A stretch of 55,471 nt of DNA from Bacteroidaceae bacterium (GTDB lineage: Bacteria; Bacteroidota; Bacteroidia; Bacteroidales; Bacteroidaceae): the NCBI GenBank assembly GCA_017468985.1, contig JAFUHF010000010.1:1-55471 (forward strand). Reading direction: 5' to 3'. Every line of letters begins with the position of its first letter. Position 1 is the first letter of the stretch. A program made the position numbers and the translations under genes. The notes under the pieces are model-generated. The model made no database searches, was not told where the DNA came from, and saw only the letters and a program-made list of their open reading frames with translations. Shown here piece by piece: positions 19,250 through 28,202 of this stretch.

Positions 19250-20434
19250 TTAGTCAATGATCTCAGTGATCTGGCCAGAACCTACCGTACGACCACCTTC
19301 GCGGATAGCGAAACGCAGACCTTGGTTCAGAGCTACCTGATAGATCAATTCAACGGTGATTTCTACGTTGTCACCAGGCATTACCATGTCAACACCTTCT
19401 GGACGAGTGATTTCACCCGTGCAGTCCATGGTGCGCAGATAGAACTGAGGACGATATTTGTTTCCGAATGGAGTATGACGACCACCTTCTTCCTTCTTCA
19501 ACACGTAAACCGATGCTTTGAATTTGGAATGAGGAGTGATAGCACCCGGATGGGTGATAACCATACCACGCTTTACTTCGTTCTTGTCAATACCGCGGAG
19601 CAACAAGCCTACGTTGTCACCAGCTTCACCTTCGTCAAGAATCTTGCGGAACATTTCGACACCAGTTACCACAGACTTCTTGTCTTCGCCAAGGCCGAGG
19701 AGCTGAACATCGTCACCAACCTTTACCTTTCCAGTTTCGATACGACCTGTAGCTACCGTTCCACGACCTGTGATAGAGAATACGTCTTCTACCGGCATCA
19801 AGTATGGCTTTTCAACGTCGCGGATAGGCTCCTGAATCCAGTTGTCAACTGCATCCATCAGTTCCAATACTGTATTCTCCCACTTTTCAACACCATTAAG
19901 TGCGCCAAGGGCAGAACCACGGATGATAGGAGTGTCTTCCTCGTAGTCATATGCAGCAAGAAGCTCTCTCATTTCCATTTCAACGAGTTCAAGCATCTCT
20001 TCGTCGTCTACCATGTCGCATTTATTCAAGAATACTACCAAACGAGGTACATTTACTTGGCGAGCGAGAAGGATGTGTTCACGTGTCTGGGGCATAGGAC
20101 CATCAGTAGCAGCAACTACGATAATAGCACCGTCCATCTGGGCTGCACCAGTTACCATGTTCTTTACATAGTCAGCGTGACCCGGGCAATCCACGTGTGC
20201 ATAGTGGCGATTGTTTGTTTCGTACTCAACGTGAGCAGTGTTGATCGTAATACCACGCTCTTTTTCTTCGGGGGCATTGTCGATCTGATCGAATGACTTT
20301 ACTTCTACATTACCGTTCTTTTCAGCAAGAACCTTCGTGATAGCAGCCGTCAAAGTAGTCTTACCATGGTCAACGTGGCCGATGGTACCAATGTTTACGT
20401 GCGGTTTTGTACGCACAAAATTTTCTTTAGCCAT
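19250..20434 (-). CDS. tuf: Elongation factor Tu
   Basis: 394 aa. The GTPase carries aminoacyl-tRNA to the ribosome. G motifs are intact: [10 protein letters not shown] (P loop), [13 protein letters not shown] and GSALGAL. The effector region holds [13 protein letters not shown], and the C-terminal barrels end in [15 protein letters not shown]. It lies between the Tyr-Gly-Thr tRNA cluster and tRNA-Trp, an ancient arrangement also seen at E. coli tufB. Confidence 0.99.
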   Translation of the reverse strand: MAKENFVRTKPHVNIGTIGHVDHGKTTLTAAITKVLAEKNGNVEVKSFDQIDNAPEEKERGITINTAHVEYETNNRHYAHVDCPGHADYVKNMVTGAAQMDGAIIVVAATDGPMPQTREHILLARQVNVPRLVVFLNKCDMVDDEEMLELVEMEMRELLAAYDYEEDTPIIRGSALGALNGVEKWENTVLELMDAVDNWIQEPIRDVEKPYLMPVEDVFSITGRGTVATGRIETGKVKVGDDVQLLGLGEDKKSVVTGVEMFRKILDEGEAGDNVGLLLRGIDKNEVKRGMVITHPGAITPHSKFKASVYVLKKEEGGRHTPFGNKYRPQFYLRTMDCTGEITRPEGVDMVMPGDNVEITVELIYQVALNQGLRFAIREGGRTVGSGQITEIID

Positions 20435-20479
20435 TGCTTCTTGTTATTTATTTATTGATATTTCAGCGATTCTATGTTG

Positions 20480-20551
<72 letters not shown>

Positions 20552-20556
20552 AAAAG

Positions 20557-20629
20557 AGCGGAAAACGGGACTCAAACCCGCGACCCCCAGCTTGGAAGGC
20601 TAGTGCTCTATCGACTGAGCTATTTCCGC
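20557..20629 (-). tRNA. tRNA-Gly (TCC)
   Basis: Minus strand: acceptor GCGGAAA/TTTCCGC with the D arm GCTC...GAGC, anticodon loop CTTCCAA giving TCC, and T arm GCGGG TTTGAGT CCCGT. It is six bases from tRNA-Thr, so the cluster is cotranscribed. Confidence 0.96.
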
Positions 20630-20638
20630 GTTTTTGTG

Positions 20639-20721
20639 TGGGCAGTGATGGATTCGAACCACCGAAGGCAAGAACCAGCAGATTTACAGTCTGCCCCATT
20701 TGGCCACTCTGGAAACTGCCC
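20639..20721 (-). tRNA. tRNA-Tyr (GTA)
   Basis: 83 nt, a class II tRNA with a long variable arm. Acceptor GGGCAGT/ACTGCCC, anticodon loop CTGTAAA giving GTA, T arm GGTGG TTCGAAT CCATC on the minus strand. It is the first gene of the tRNA-tuf cluster. Confidence 0.96.
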
Positions 20722-20794
20722 CTTTTCGTTCAAAATCAGCGATAAAAGCATGGTGCTTAACTCTGCAACCGCTCTATTTGATACGAAACGGCTG

Positions 20795-20823
20795 CAAAGT
20801 TAGGAAATAAAATTGGATACAAA
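20795..20823 (-). promoter_or_regulatory. Promoter of the tRNA-tuf-rpoBC block
   Basis: TAACTTTG (20802-20795, minus) is a perfect -7 box, with TTTG at 20823-20820 and a 17-base gap, slightly short of the usual 19-20. It lies 73 bases upstream of tRNA-Tyr and downstream of hpf. Confidence 0.65.
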
Positions 20824-20842
20824 AAACTTTTGAGCAACTTTT

Positions 20843-21142
20843 TTATTTTCCATGTTGCTTTTCTTTATATTTTGCTACTTGACGAAGCAAGGAATCTACA
20901 CAGAGATCGATGCCCTCTTCAAAGGTGTCGCAAGTTTTTTCCACGAAAAGGTCAGTCCCTTTTAATAAGAGTCTTACAGAGGTGCTTTTGTTTTTGGCCG
21001 TTTCAGGTTTCTCTACCTTAAGGACAATTTCGGCCTTGCGCACGTCATCACTTGCCTTGCCAACTTTGGCCAGTTTCTTCTCAATGAAAGCCTGTAATTT
21101 TTCGGTTGCGTCAAAATGAATAGCCTGAACATTTATATCCAT
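20843..21142 (-). CDS. hpf: Ribosome hibernation-promoting factor (short HPF/RaiA family)
   Basis: 99 aa, a short-form ribosome-associated inhibitor that binds the 30S A/P site in stationary phase. The pattern is visible: an N-terminal beta strand (MDINVQAIHFDATEKLQAFIEKKL), the VEIVLKV-like strand and DTFEEGIDLCVDSLLRQ helix. The long-form C-terminal dimerisation domain is absent. It follows the xer recombinase after 11 bases. Confidence 0.93.
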   Translation of the reverse strand: MDINVQAIHFDATEKLQAFIEKKLAKVGKASDDVRKAEIVLKVEKPETAKNKSTSVRLLLKGTDLFVEKTCDTFEEGIDLCVDSLLRQVAKYKEKQHGK

Positions 21143-21153
21143 AGTTGTTTATT

Positions 21154-22032
21154 TTATGCCCGTGGATGGGCGTTGTTGTATATTTTTTTTAGTTCTTCAA
21201 AGGTAGTGTGAGTATAGATTTCTGTTGTTGAGATGCTCTCGTGGCCGAGCAACTCTTTCACTACTTGAATTTCGGCGCCGTGGTTAAGCATCGCAGTCGC
21301 AAACGAGTGGCGCAATACGTGAGGGCTGCGCTTTTTTTGTGTAGTTACCAAGCCTAAGTAAAATTTTACTCGTTCTTCCACTACAGATCGTTCGATACGG
21401 CCTCCGTTGTGACCTAAAAAAAGAGCGTGATTATCATCCTTGGCATGATTGCGAACATTAAGATAGTTCATCATGTCGTTTTTCATTTCTATTCCGAAGG
21501 GGATAATTCGTTGTTTATTCCGTTTACCGGTAACTTTCAGGCTCATCTTCTCCAGATCTACGTCTTCAATGTTCAGTCCAACCAGTTCTGCCAGTCGTAT
21601 GCCGGTACTATAGAAGGTAAGTAGGATCGTCCGGTCTCGTGTTCCTTCATAGTTGTCGGGAAACTTTGTTTTATCAAGCAGGCTATCTATTTCTCCCTCC
21701 TTTATATAATAAGGTAATGCTTTTTTCTTCTTTGGGCCTTCCAGTCTTCTTGTAGGGTCGGTACTCGCATAGCCATAGGCGAGTAAAAATTTGTAGAAAG
21801 AGCGCATTGCGCTTAACCATGTGTTTATGGAAGAGGTGGAACATCCTTTACTCATTTCTTCGGTCATCCATTCTCTGATGTCACCTGTTTCTACCTTAAG
21901 CCAGTCTGTTGTTATACCCTGTTGCTCCATGTAGACGGCAAATTTTGACAAGGCATAATCATAACCCGAAACGGTTGCTGCAGAATAATTCCGCTCAGCA
22001 GAAAGATAATGGAGAAACTTTTCTTTCAACAT
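21154..22032 (-). CDS. xerC: Tyrosine recombinase of the XerC/XerD family
   Basis: 292 aa. An N-terminal SAM-like domain (about 1-95) binds core DNA. The catalytic domain shows the conserved set: Arg in STGIRLAELVGL, HVLRHSFATAML (His-x-x-Arg), LLGHESISTTEIYTH (His/Trp position and nucleophile Tyr). Size and even similarity across the chain fit the chromosomal dimer resolvases rather than mobile-element integrases, and no phage or element genes are near. XerC and XerD cannot be told apart safely by eye. It forms a pair with hpf. Confidence 0.9.
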   Translation of the reverse strand: MLKEKFLHYLSAERNYSAATVSGYDYALSKFAVYMEQQGITTDWLKVETGDIREWMTEEMSKGCSTSSINTWLSAMRSFYKFLLAYGYASTDPTRRLEGPKKKKALPYYIKEGEIDSLLDKTKFPDNYEGTRDRTILLTFYSTGIRLAELVGLNIEDVDLEKMSLKVTGKRNKQRIIPFGIEMKNDMMNYLNVRNHAKDDNHALFLGHNGGRIERSVVEERVKFYLGLVTTQKKRSPHVLRHSFATAMLNHGAEIQVVKELLGHESISTTEIYTHTTFEELKKIYNNAHPRA

Positions 22033-22154
22033 GATCTTGCTATTCTTGTTTTCGAATGCGAATATACAAAAAACTTGTTATCGGGGCCAAAGAAAATACA
22101 GAAAACCTTTTCTATGGCGTGTATTTTCGTTCTGCGTGTATGTAATACAGAAAA

Positions 22155-22191
22155 ATCATAAGTGTTCCGAAACAAACGGAACACTTATGAT
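22155..22191 (-). terminator. Terminator downstream of rpsU
   Basis: A perfect 15-bp inverted repeat (22155-22169 with 22177-22191, 7-base loop) is followed on the minus strand by TTTTTC. It is 161 bases past the rpsU stop. The stretch 22192-22351 between stop and hairpin has no ORF; it may be a long 3' untranslated region. I see nothing else in 22033-22154. Confidence 0.85.
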
Positions 22192-22351
22192 AAATGGTCT
22201 GCAAATGTTCATCACGTTCAATGCCGGATGAACCCTATATAATAATGTATTCTCTTTAGTCCTTACAAGACAGCAATCTTTCTTCGCCCCCTTTCAGTAG
22301 GTTGTTCCTTAGTTTAAGGGAATCAACGTTCTTGAATTTGCTAAAACCGGA

Positions 22352-22543
22352 TTACTGTTCTTCACGATGGAGAGCCTGCACGTAAATGGCATGCTCCTTT
22401 GCAATGCGACGCTTAACAGAAGGTTTGTCAAACTGCTGACGGGCGCGAAGTTCCTTCACTACACCGGTGCGCTCAAACTTTCTCTTAAACTTCTTCAATG
22501 CTCTTTCGATGTTCTCACCATCTTTTACTGGTACTACAATCAT
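22352..22543 (-). CDS. rpsU: Ribosomal protein bS21
   Basis: 63 aa. The basic small-subunit protein sits near the anti-Shine-Dalgarno end of 16S rRNA. The sequence MIVVPVKDGENIERALKKFKRKFERTG (ends: MIVVP ... KFERTG) and KPSVKRR are typical of the Bacteroidetes form. It stands alone with its own promoter and terminator. I see no extended Shine-Dalgarno site before its start. Confidence 0.96.
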   Translation of the reverse strand: MIVVPVKDGENIERALKKFKRKFERTGVVKELRARQQFDKPSVKRRIAKEHAIYVQALHREEQ

Positions 22544-22592
22544 ACTTTTAATCTGTTAATCTTACTTTTATTGTTTTCGAATTTTGTGGGCG

Positions 22593-22624
22593 CAAAATTA
22601 CGCATTCTTTTAAACTCTTGCAAA
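22593..22624 (-). promoter_or_regulatory. rpsU promoter
   Basis: TTTG (22624-22621), a 20-base gap, then TAATTTTG (22600-22593) on the minus strand: a full match to the Bacteroidetes promoter, 49 bases before the rpsU ATG. Confidence 0.8.
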
Positions 22625-22707
22625 CTTTTTCGAGGATTTTTAGTTTCGAATGGGCTGCATCCTCTATTTTTTAGGCTTGTTCAAGGGCTGACTTCGCTGA
22701 AAAGGCT

Positions 22708-22715
22708 TAACTTTG
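22708..22715 (+). promoter_or_regulatory. -7 box of the FAD oxidoreductase gene
   Basis: TAACTTTG lies 29 bases before the ATG at 22745. It is divergent from the rpsU promoter about 110 bases away. No convincing -33 element. Confidence 0.6.
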
Positions 22716-22744
22716 CGCTATCATAATTATTTTTCATCGAAAAT

Positions 22745-24331
22745 ATGAAGAAGTTCATCATCAGTATGCTGTTGCCCATTTGTTTGTGTGCAAGTGGAAT
22801 GGCCCAGGAAGTCTATTTTAAAGGTTCCTCTTATCCAACAATCCAGAATGAGGTGGATGTTTGCGTTTATGGCGCAACATCGGCAGGTATTATGGCTGCA
22901 ATTACTGCCAAAAAGGAGGGCAAAAATGTGTTGCTCATAGAGTCTTCGCGTCGTATTGGAGGGCTCACAGCCGGTGGACTTGGCTTTACTGATATTGGAA
23001 AGGTGGAAATCATCAGAGGACTGGCGATGGACTTCTATCAGCGTGTGGGGAAATATTATGACAGCAGTGAACCAGCTTTTAAGTTCGAGCCGAAGGTTGC
23101 TCTGGCCGTCTATCGCGATCTTTTGCGCGAATCGAACGTTAGTCCTATCATGGAGTGGCATGTCGTTAAGGCAAAGAAGAAAGGTACGACCATTGAACAG
23201 ATAACCTTAGAACATGCAATCACTCATGCTAAGCATAACGTCAAGGCAAAAGTCTTCATAGATTGTTCTTACGAGGGTGACTTAATGGCTCTTTCAGGCG
23301 TAACCTACACGGTTGGGCGCGAGGGCAACGAAAAGTACAGCGAAGATTACAATGGCATGCAGATGTTGGATAAGCATCAGTTTCCAGATGGAGTGGACCC
23401 CTATCGTGAGAAGGGAAATCCCAAGAGTGGACTCCTGTACGGCATTAGCGATGCGTCCATCGGCTCCTATGGACAGCCCGATAAGCGTGTTCAGGCCTAT
23501 AATTTCCGGCTGACGTTGACTGACGATCCCCAGAACCGTATTCCCATCACAAAACCGGCGAACTACGACCCTGAAAAATATGAATTACTCATCCGATGGA
23601 AAGAAGTGGAGCCATGGAAAGAGCTATGGGACTGCTTTGCATGGGACAGAATGCCTAATCACAAGACTGACATTAATAATAATCATGGATTCTCCACTGA
23701 TATGATAGGTGCCAATTGGAATTATCCCGAGGCTTCATACAAGGAAAGAGAGATAATCCGTAAGGCCCACGAAGACTACACCAAGGGCTTGCTTTATTTT
23801 GTGGGCCATGATCCCCGTATACCCGAGAAGATCCGTAATGAGATCAATCAATGGGGCTACCCAAAGGATGAATACGAAGATAACGACCATTTTACTCCTC
23901 AACTATACATTCGCGAGGCCCGTCGTATGGTGGGCCGCTATGTGATGACCCAGGCCAATTGTCAGCGCAAGCGTACAGCCGAAGATCCTGTGGGCTGGGC
24001 TGCTTATACGATGGATTCTCACAATTGCGGACGCTTTGTTGTCAATGGTATGGTGAAAAATGAGGGAGATGTTCAGATACGCATCCCCGGTATGTATAAT
24101 GTTTCCTACAGAAGCATCACTCCTCAGGAAAATGAGGCCAAGAATCTATTGGTTCCTGTATGTCTTTCGGCTTCCCATATTGCTTATGGTTCCATTCGCA
24201 TGGAACCCGTGTTTATGGTATTGGGTGAAAGCGCTGCCATTGCTGCGTGCTTAGCCATCGATAGTTGCGAAAGCACAGTGCAACACGTGAAGTCCGAAAA
24301 AGTTCTGGAGCGGTTCTATCAAATCAAGTAG
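22745..24331 (+). CDS. Exported FAD-dependent oxidoreductase
   Basis: 528 aa with a clear signal peptide (MKKFIISMLLPICLCASGMA). Right after it comes a dinucleotide-binding fold: VDVCVYGATSAGIMAAITAKK, a glycine-rich loop variant (GATSAGIMAA), then an acidic residue in LLIESS and RRIGGLTAGG. This layout matches the FAD-dependent oxidoreductase family often found beside glycan-use genes in Bacteroidetes, where members are exported and of unknown substrate. Later conserved stretches include RRMVGRYVM and the C-terminal GESAAIAACLA typical of the flavin-binding end. It runs convergent to the HAD gene with an 8-base gap. No partner genes in an operon are evident. Confidence 0.85.
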   Translation: MKKFIISMLLPICLCASGMAQEVYFKGSSYPTIQNEVDVCVYGATSAGIMAAITAKKEGKNVLLIESSRRIGGLTAGGLGFTDIGKVEIIRGLAMDFYQRVGKYYDSSEPAFKFEPKVALAVYRDLLRESNVSPIMEWHVVKAKKKGTTIEQITLEHAITHAKHNVKAKVFIDCSYEGDLMALSGVTYTVGREGNEKYSEDYNGMQMLDKHQFPDGVDPYREKGNPKSGLLYGISDASIGSYGQPDKRVQAYNFRLTLTDDPQNRIPITKPANYDPEKYELLIRWKEVEPWKELWDCFAWDRMPNHKTDINNNHGFSTDMIGANWNYPEASYKEREIIRKAHEDYTKGLLYFVGHDPRIPEKIRNEINQWGYPKDEYEDNDHFTPQLYIREARRMVGRYVMTQANCQRKRTAEDPVGWAAYTMDSHNCGRFVVNGMVKNEGDVQIRIPGMYNVSYRSITPQENEAKNLLVPVCLSASHIAYGSIRMEPVFMVLGESAAIAACLAIDSCESTVQHVKSEKVLERFYQIK

Positions 24332-24339
24332 ATTGACGT

Positions 24340-24966
24340 TCATTTCAGGTGCTGATAGATGTCTTTCGTCCAGTCGGCACCATTTTCGGGGCAAAAAGTG
24401 CGAAAGCCCAATTGTACAGCTGCTGCCACGTTCTTAGGGCCATCATCCAAGAAGAGTGTTTCTTCGGCAAGGATGTTTTCTTTCTCAAGAAGGTGTTGAA
24501 AGATGGCCTTGTCAGGCTTCAGTACGCCACATTCGTAGCTCACGCAGATTCCGTCAAAGTAATCTTTCAAGGAATGCCCTTGTCCATCGAATTGATCCGA
24601 CATGGCCCATTCCATTATGAAAGGATTGGTGTTTGAGAGCAGTAAAAGTCGGAAGCCTTCCTTGTGTAATTGGCGTAAAACGTTCAGGTTGCGTTGGGGC
24701 AACTCTTTCAGGTAGCCTAACCAGCCATATTTGCAGTCGTTCCAGCTGAGTTCCTTTCCTGCAATGCTGCTTAATTGCTGGCGAAACTCTTCGCCGCTGA
24801 TTTTTCCTTTCTCTAAATCACCGAAAATTCCTATTTGGGTATACGGGTCCAGTACGTGGGCGGCATTTGCTATTCCAATTTGCTGAAAATGCTTCACGGC
24901 TTGTTGGTAATCAATCGTAATGATTACGCCGCCGAAGTCAAAAACAATATTCTTGATTTTTCCCAT
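24340..24966 (-). CDS. HAD-superfamily (HAD-IA) hydrolase
   Basis: 208 aa from the ATG at 24966 (MGKIKNIVFDFGGV). An in-frame ATG farther upstream would add 64 residues of low quality that run into the neighbour's promoter, so the short start is chosen. The HAD motifs are all present: nucleophile Asp in VFDFGG, motif II LLLSNT, motif III Lys in VLKPDKAIF, and motif IV FLDDGPKN. These are typical of small-molecule phosphatases such as YihX-like sugar-phosphate phosphatases; the substrate is unknown. It is convergent with the FAD enzyme and divergent from the CDF transporter. Confidence 0.9.
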   Translation of the reverse strand: MGKIKNIVFDFGGVIITIDYQQAVKHFQQIGIANAAHVLDPYTQIGIFGDLEKGKISGEEFRQQLSSIAGKELSWNDCKYGWLGYLKELPQRNLNVLRQLHKEGFRLLLLSNTNPFIMEWAMSDQFDGQGHSLKDYFDGICVSYECGVLKPDKAIFQHLLEKENILAEETLFLDDGPKNVAAAVQLGFRTFCPENGADWTKDIYQHLK

Positions 24967-25080
24967 CTTTTCCGTGCTTCTAAATGTTCTGTGCAATGGT
25001 GGTGCAAAAATAATAAAAAAACTTTTTGCGTCATTCATTTCGCGTTTGTTCTTTGCAACTCGGTTGCACTCATAAATGGC

Positions 25081-25088
25081 TATCTTTG
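25081..25088 (+). promoter_or_regulatory. -7 box of the CDF transporter gene
   Basis: TATCTTTG lies 25 bases before the chosen ATG at 25114. A TTTG at 25052-25055 is at 25 bases, too far to be a standard -33 element. It supports the short start of this gene. Confidence 0.6.
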
Positions 25089-25113
25089 CATCCGTAAACA
25101 ATACAATGTTATC

Positions 25114-26013
25114 ATGGAACATCATCATCACCATCACGATCACATCACTCAAGTCCATTCACTCAGTGGCGTCTTCGTTCTTTCCATTGTTCTGAACACG
25201 GTCTTTGTAGGCGTTGAGGCTGCTATCGGTCTGTACCATAACTCCCTGTCTCTTCTTTCTGATGCTGGCCATAATCTGAGCGATGTCTTTAGTCTGATCC
25301 TTGTTCTTGTGGCGTTCAAACTTTCCAAGGTTCATGCCAATAGACATTTTACGTATGGCTACCGCAAAAGTACGGTGCTCATTTCCTTGCTCAATGCCAG
25401 CCTGCTCTTGGTCGCGGTGGGTGCCATCATTGTGGAAAGCTGTCATAAGTTTGTCAGTCCTTCCGACGTAAATGGTGTTGCTGTTTCATGGACCGCAGGA
25501 GTAGGTATCATTGTCAATGGCGTTACAGCATTGCTGCTTATGAAGGGTCAGAAGGAAGATCTTAATGTCCGTGGTGCATTTCTCCACATGGCCGCTGATA
25601 CTCTGGTTTCTGTAGGAGTGCTCATTTCGGGCATGATCATTTCCGCTACAGGTTGGAACATTGTCGATCCCATTGTCAGCCTCATTATAGCAGTCGTAAT
25701 CCTCGTTTCCACATGGCATCTCTTTTCCGCCAGTCTGCGGTTGTCTATGGATGGTACTCCTGAGCATATTGAGCCTGCTGAAGTTCTTCGCCGTCTATGT
25801 CAGGTTCCCAATGTCACCGATGTTCACCATCTTCATGTCTGGGCCATTAGTACTACCGAGAACGCACTTACGGCTCATGTCGTTATTCCTCGTCTCGAAC
25901 TTATGAATAGCGTGAAATGTGACATAAAGCACGAACTCGAACACCTCAACATCTGTCATTCCACCCTTGAGTTCGAACTCTCTGGTACTTCGTGCCCTGA
26001 TTGCAACTGTTAG
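25114..26013 (+). CDS. Cation diffusion facilitator (zinc/divalent metal exporter)
   Basis: 299 aa from the ATG at 25114. The chain opens with MEHHHHHHDH, a histidine-rich cytoplasmic tail common in zinc-exporting CDF proteins. The transmembrane part has the metal-site pattern LLSDAGHNLSDV (HxxxD-like in helix 2: D and H...D) and HMAADTLVSVGV in helix 5 (HxxxD). The cytoplasmic C-terminal domain (VPNVTDVHHLHVWAIS) is the usual metal-sensing fold, and the chain ends in the Cys-containing CPDCNC. It exports Zn2+ or a similar ion by proton antiport. A Fur-family regulator follows 77 bases downstream with its own promoter, so the two may form a metal-homeostasis pair. Confidence 0.93.
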   Translation: MEHHHHHHDHITQVHSLSGVFVLSIVLNTVFVGVEAAIGLYHNSLSLLSDAGHNLSDVFSLILVLVAFKLSKVHANRHFTYGYRKSTVLISLLNASLLLVAVGAIIVESCHKFVSPSDVNGVAVSWTAGVGIIVNGVTALLLMKGQKEDLNVRGAFLHMAADTLVSVGVLISGMIISATGWNIVDPIVSLIIAVVILVSTWHLFSASLRLSMDGTPEHIEPAEVLRRLCQVPNVTDVHHLHVWAISTTENALTAHVVIPRLELMNSVKCDIKHELEHLNICHSTLEFELSGTSCPDCNC

Positions 26014-26057
26014 CCAATCTCTCCGTTTCCGACACCTCTGCATTCATGATTTTGTGT

Positions 26058-26065
26058 TAACTTTG
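26058..26065 (+). promoter_or_regulatory. -7 box of the Fur-family regulator gene
   Basis: TAACTTTG, 25 bases before the ATG at 26091. Confidence 0.6.
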
Positions 26066-26090
26066 CACAGATTAAAAATAATCTCTGCTT

Positions 26091-26540
26091 ATGTGCCATC
26101 CCATGCATACAGAAGAATCCATACTTCAGAGCCGCGACATCAAGCCTACGGCAATGCGAATTCTTGTGTTGCGTACAATGGCTGAGATGGGGAGCGCAGT
26201 GTCGCTCTCCGATCTCGAAGCTCGTCTTTCCACGGCCGATAAATCTACACTTTTTCGCACGCTTACATTGTTCCTTGCCCATCATCTTGTGCATTGCATA
26301 GACGATGGCAGCGGATTTACCAAGTATGCGCTCTGCAGCAGTGATTGTCATTGCGGCGAAGCAGATGACGATGGCTTTTCCGATCATCATACTCATTTCT
26401 TTTGTGAGCGGTGCCACCGCACCTTTTGTCTGCGTGGTCTTCCTGTGCCCGAGGTGGCTGTTCCAATGGGCTTTCAGCTTCATTCGGCCAACTATGTGTT
26501 GAAGGGGCTGTGTCCTTCGTGTTCCCACTGCTGTCGCTGA
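26091..26540 (+). CDS. Fur-family metal-responsive transcriptional regulator
   Basis: 149 aa; the ATG at 26106 (MHTEES) is an alternative start. A winged-helix N-terminal part (KPTAMRILVLRTM ... DKSTLFRTLTLF) is followed by the Fur signature HTHFFCERCHRTFCL with a CxxC pair, and a second CPSCSHCC near the end. These form the structural zinc site; the His/Glu/Asp sensing residues are in the expected region (SDHHTH). Next to a CDF exporter, a Zur- or Fur-like zinc sensor is more likely than a peroxide sensor, but the metal cannot be fixed from sequence. The DNA target is unknown. Confidence 0.88.
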   Translation: MCHPMHTEESILQSRDIKPTAMRILVLRTMAEMGSAVSLSDLEARLSTADKSTLFRTLTLFLAHHLVHCIDDGSGFTKYALCSSDCHCGEADDDGFSDHHTHFFCERCHRTFCLRGLPVPEVAVPMGFQLHSANYVLKGLCPSCSHCCR

Positions 26541-26633
26541 GTGCCGTTCCCCTCCTATGCTTCCTTACGGCATCGTATAGGTCTGAAATGCAGTTTTTGC
26601 ATTTTGCTTTTAACTTCTTTAGGAAAAAATCTC

Positions 26634-26641
26634 TACCTTTG
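26634..26641 (+). promoter_or_regulatory. -7 box of cysS
   Basis: TACCTTTG, 28 bases before the ATG at 26670. It places the start of transcription downstream of longer in-frame ATG codons and so supports the chosen cysS start. Confidence 0.6.
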
Positions 26642-26669
26642 CATATCGTATTTATCAATCAGAAAAAAG

Positions 26670-28154
26670 ATGGAACAAGAACTCGTTATTTATAATACGC
26701 TGACCAGATCGAAGGTCGCTTTTCGTCCACTCCATGAAGGCCGCGTGGGCATGTATGTCTGTGGCCCTACGGTGTATGGAGACGCTCATCTCGGGCATGC
26801 CAGGCCTGCCATCACGTTTGATCTGCTGTTTCGCTACTTGCAACACATTGGTTACAAGGTTCGCTATGTCAGGAATATTACGGACGTGGGTCACTTGGAG
26901 CACGATGCCGACGAGGGCGAGGACAAGATTGCTAAGAAGGCCCGTTTAGAGCAGTTAGAACCGATGGAGGTGGCTCAGTTCTATGCCAATCGCTTCCATG
27001 AGGCCATGCGCGCCCTTAACGTATTGCCACCTAGCATCGAGCCCCACGCAAGCGGACATATCATGGAGCAAGAACAGCTCGTACAGGAGATACTCGACAA
27101 TGGTTTTGCCTACGTGAGCAACGGCAGTGTGTATTTTGATGTGGAGAAGTACAACCAAAGCCACCATTACGGGAAACTCTCTAACCGCAACTTGCAAGAC
27201 GTTATCAATCATTCCCGTGAACTGGCCGGTGTCGGCGAAAAAAAGAATCAGGTAGACTTTGCACTATGGAAGCGCGCTGAGCCTCAGCATATCATGCGCT
27301 GGAACAGCCCTTGGGGCGAAGGTTTTCCGGGCTGGCATTGCGAGTGTACAGCTATGGGCCGAAAGTATCTGGGTCAGCATTTCGACATTCATGGTGGAGG
27401 CATGGACCTCATCTTTCCTCATCACGAGTGCGAAATAGCGCAGGCCGTTGCCAGCCAGGGCGACGAAATGGTTCACTACTGGATGCACAACAACATGATT
27501 ACCATCAACGGTCAAAAGATGGGTAAGAGCCTTAATAATTTCATTACCCTTCAGGAGTTCTTCACGGGCAGCCATTCTGCGCTCGATGAGGCCTATTCTC
27601 CCATGACCATCCGTTTCTTCATCCTGCAGGCCCACTATCGCAGCACCGTGGATTTCAGCAATGAGGCCCTCAAAGCCAGCCGCAAGGGCTTGGAACGCTT
27701 GCTTGACGGCGTGAAGGCCCTCGAACGTCTTGTGCCCACAGAGGGTGGAGCTGTTGGAACTGAGTTCACTGATGCGCTTCGCACCAAGTGCTACGACGCA
27801 ATGAATGACGACCTCAATTCTCCCATTCTCATTAGCCATCTGTTTGATGCCATCCATACCATCAACCAGATTGCCGATCGCCAGACCACCATCTCTGCCG
27901 AGGCCCTCACTGCCCTGCGCCAGATTTTCCAAGTCTTTGTGTTCGATATATTGGGTTTGCAGGCTGAAAGTTCCGGAAGCAGTACGCGCGACGTCGCTTT
28001 TGGTGCTGCAATCGACCTCTTGCTCCAAATCAGGGGTGAAGCCAAGGCGAAAAAAGACTGGGCCACCAGCGACAAGATTCGTGACGAACTGGCTCGCTTG
28101 GGCTTCGAGGTGAAAGATACTAAGGAAGGGCCCACTTGGAAACTTGACGTGTAG
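26670..28154 (+). CDS. cysS: Cysteinyl-tRNA synthetase
   Basis: 494 aa, a class I synthetase that charges tRNA-Cys. The HIGH-type motif ([14 protein letters not shown]), the zinc ligands (Cys in [25 protein letters not shown]) and the KMSKS-type KMGKSLNNF are all present. The ATG at 26670 ([11 protein letters not shown]) is preferred to an upstream in-frame ATG that would add 43 poor residues across the promoter. The C-terminal anticodon-binding part ends with [15 protein letters not shown]. It lies 48 bases before the esterase-like gene. Confidence 0.97.
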   Translation: MEQELVIYNTLTRSKVAFRPLHEGRVGMYVCGPTVYGDAHLGHARPAITFDLLFRYLQHIGYKVRYVRNITDVGHLEHDADEGEDKIAKKARLEQLEPMEVAQFYANRFHEAMRALNVLPPSIEPHASGHIMEQEQLVQEILDNGFAYVSNGSVYFDVEKYNQSHHYGKLSNRNLQDVINHSRELAGVGEKKNQVDFALWKRAEPQHIMRWNSPWGEGFPGWHCECTAMGRKYLGQHFDIHGGGMDLIFPHHECEIAQAVASQGDEMVHYWMHNNMITINGQKMGKSLNNFITLQEFFTGSHSALDEAYSPMTIRFFILQAHYRSTVDFSNEALKASRKGLERLLDGVKALERLVPTEGGAVGTEFTDALRTKCYDAMNDDLNSPILISHLFDAIHTINQIADRQTTISAEALTALRQIFQVFVFDILGLQAESSGSSTRDVAFGAAIDLLLQIRGEAKAKKDWATSDKIRDELARLGFEVKDTKEGPTWKLDV

Positions 28155-28202
28155 TTCCTTCCTGCATTTCCTGCCAATAAGCAATATCATATCTTTACAC
28201 TC

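Noticed and set aside
19238-20296. 352-codon plus-strand ORF inside tuf
   Set aside because: Antisense to tuf, whose identity is certain.
21154-22032. Xer-type recombinase as a sign of a mobile element
   Set aside because: No other element genes, no attachment repeats, and the pairing with hpf next to housekeeping genes fits a chromosomal Xer protein.
22544-22600. Extended Shine-Dalgarno before rpsU for autoregulation, as reported in some Bacteroidetes
   Set aside because: The bases before the ATG are A/T-rich with no AGGAG-like run.
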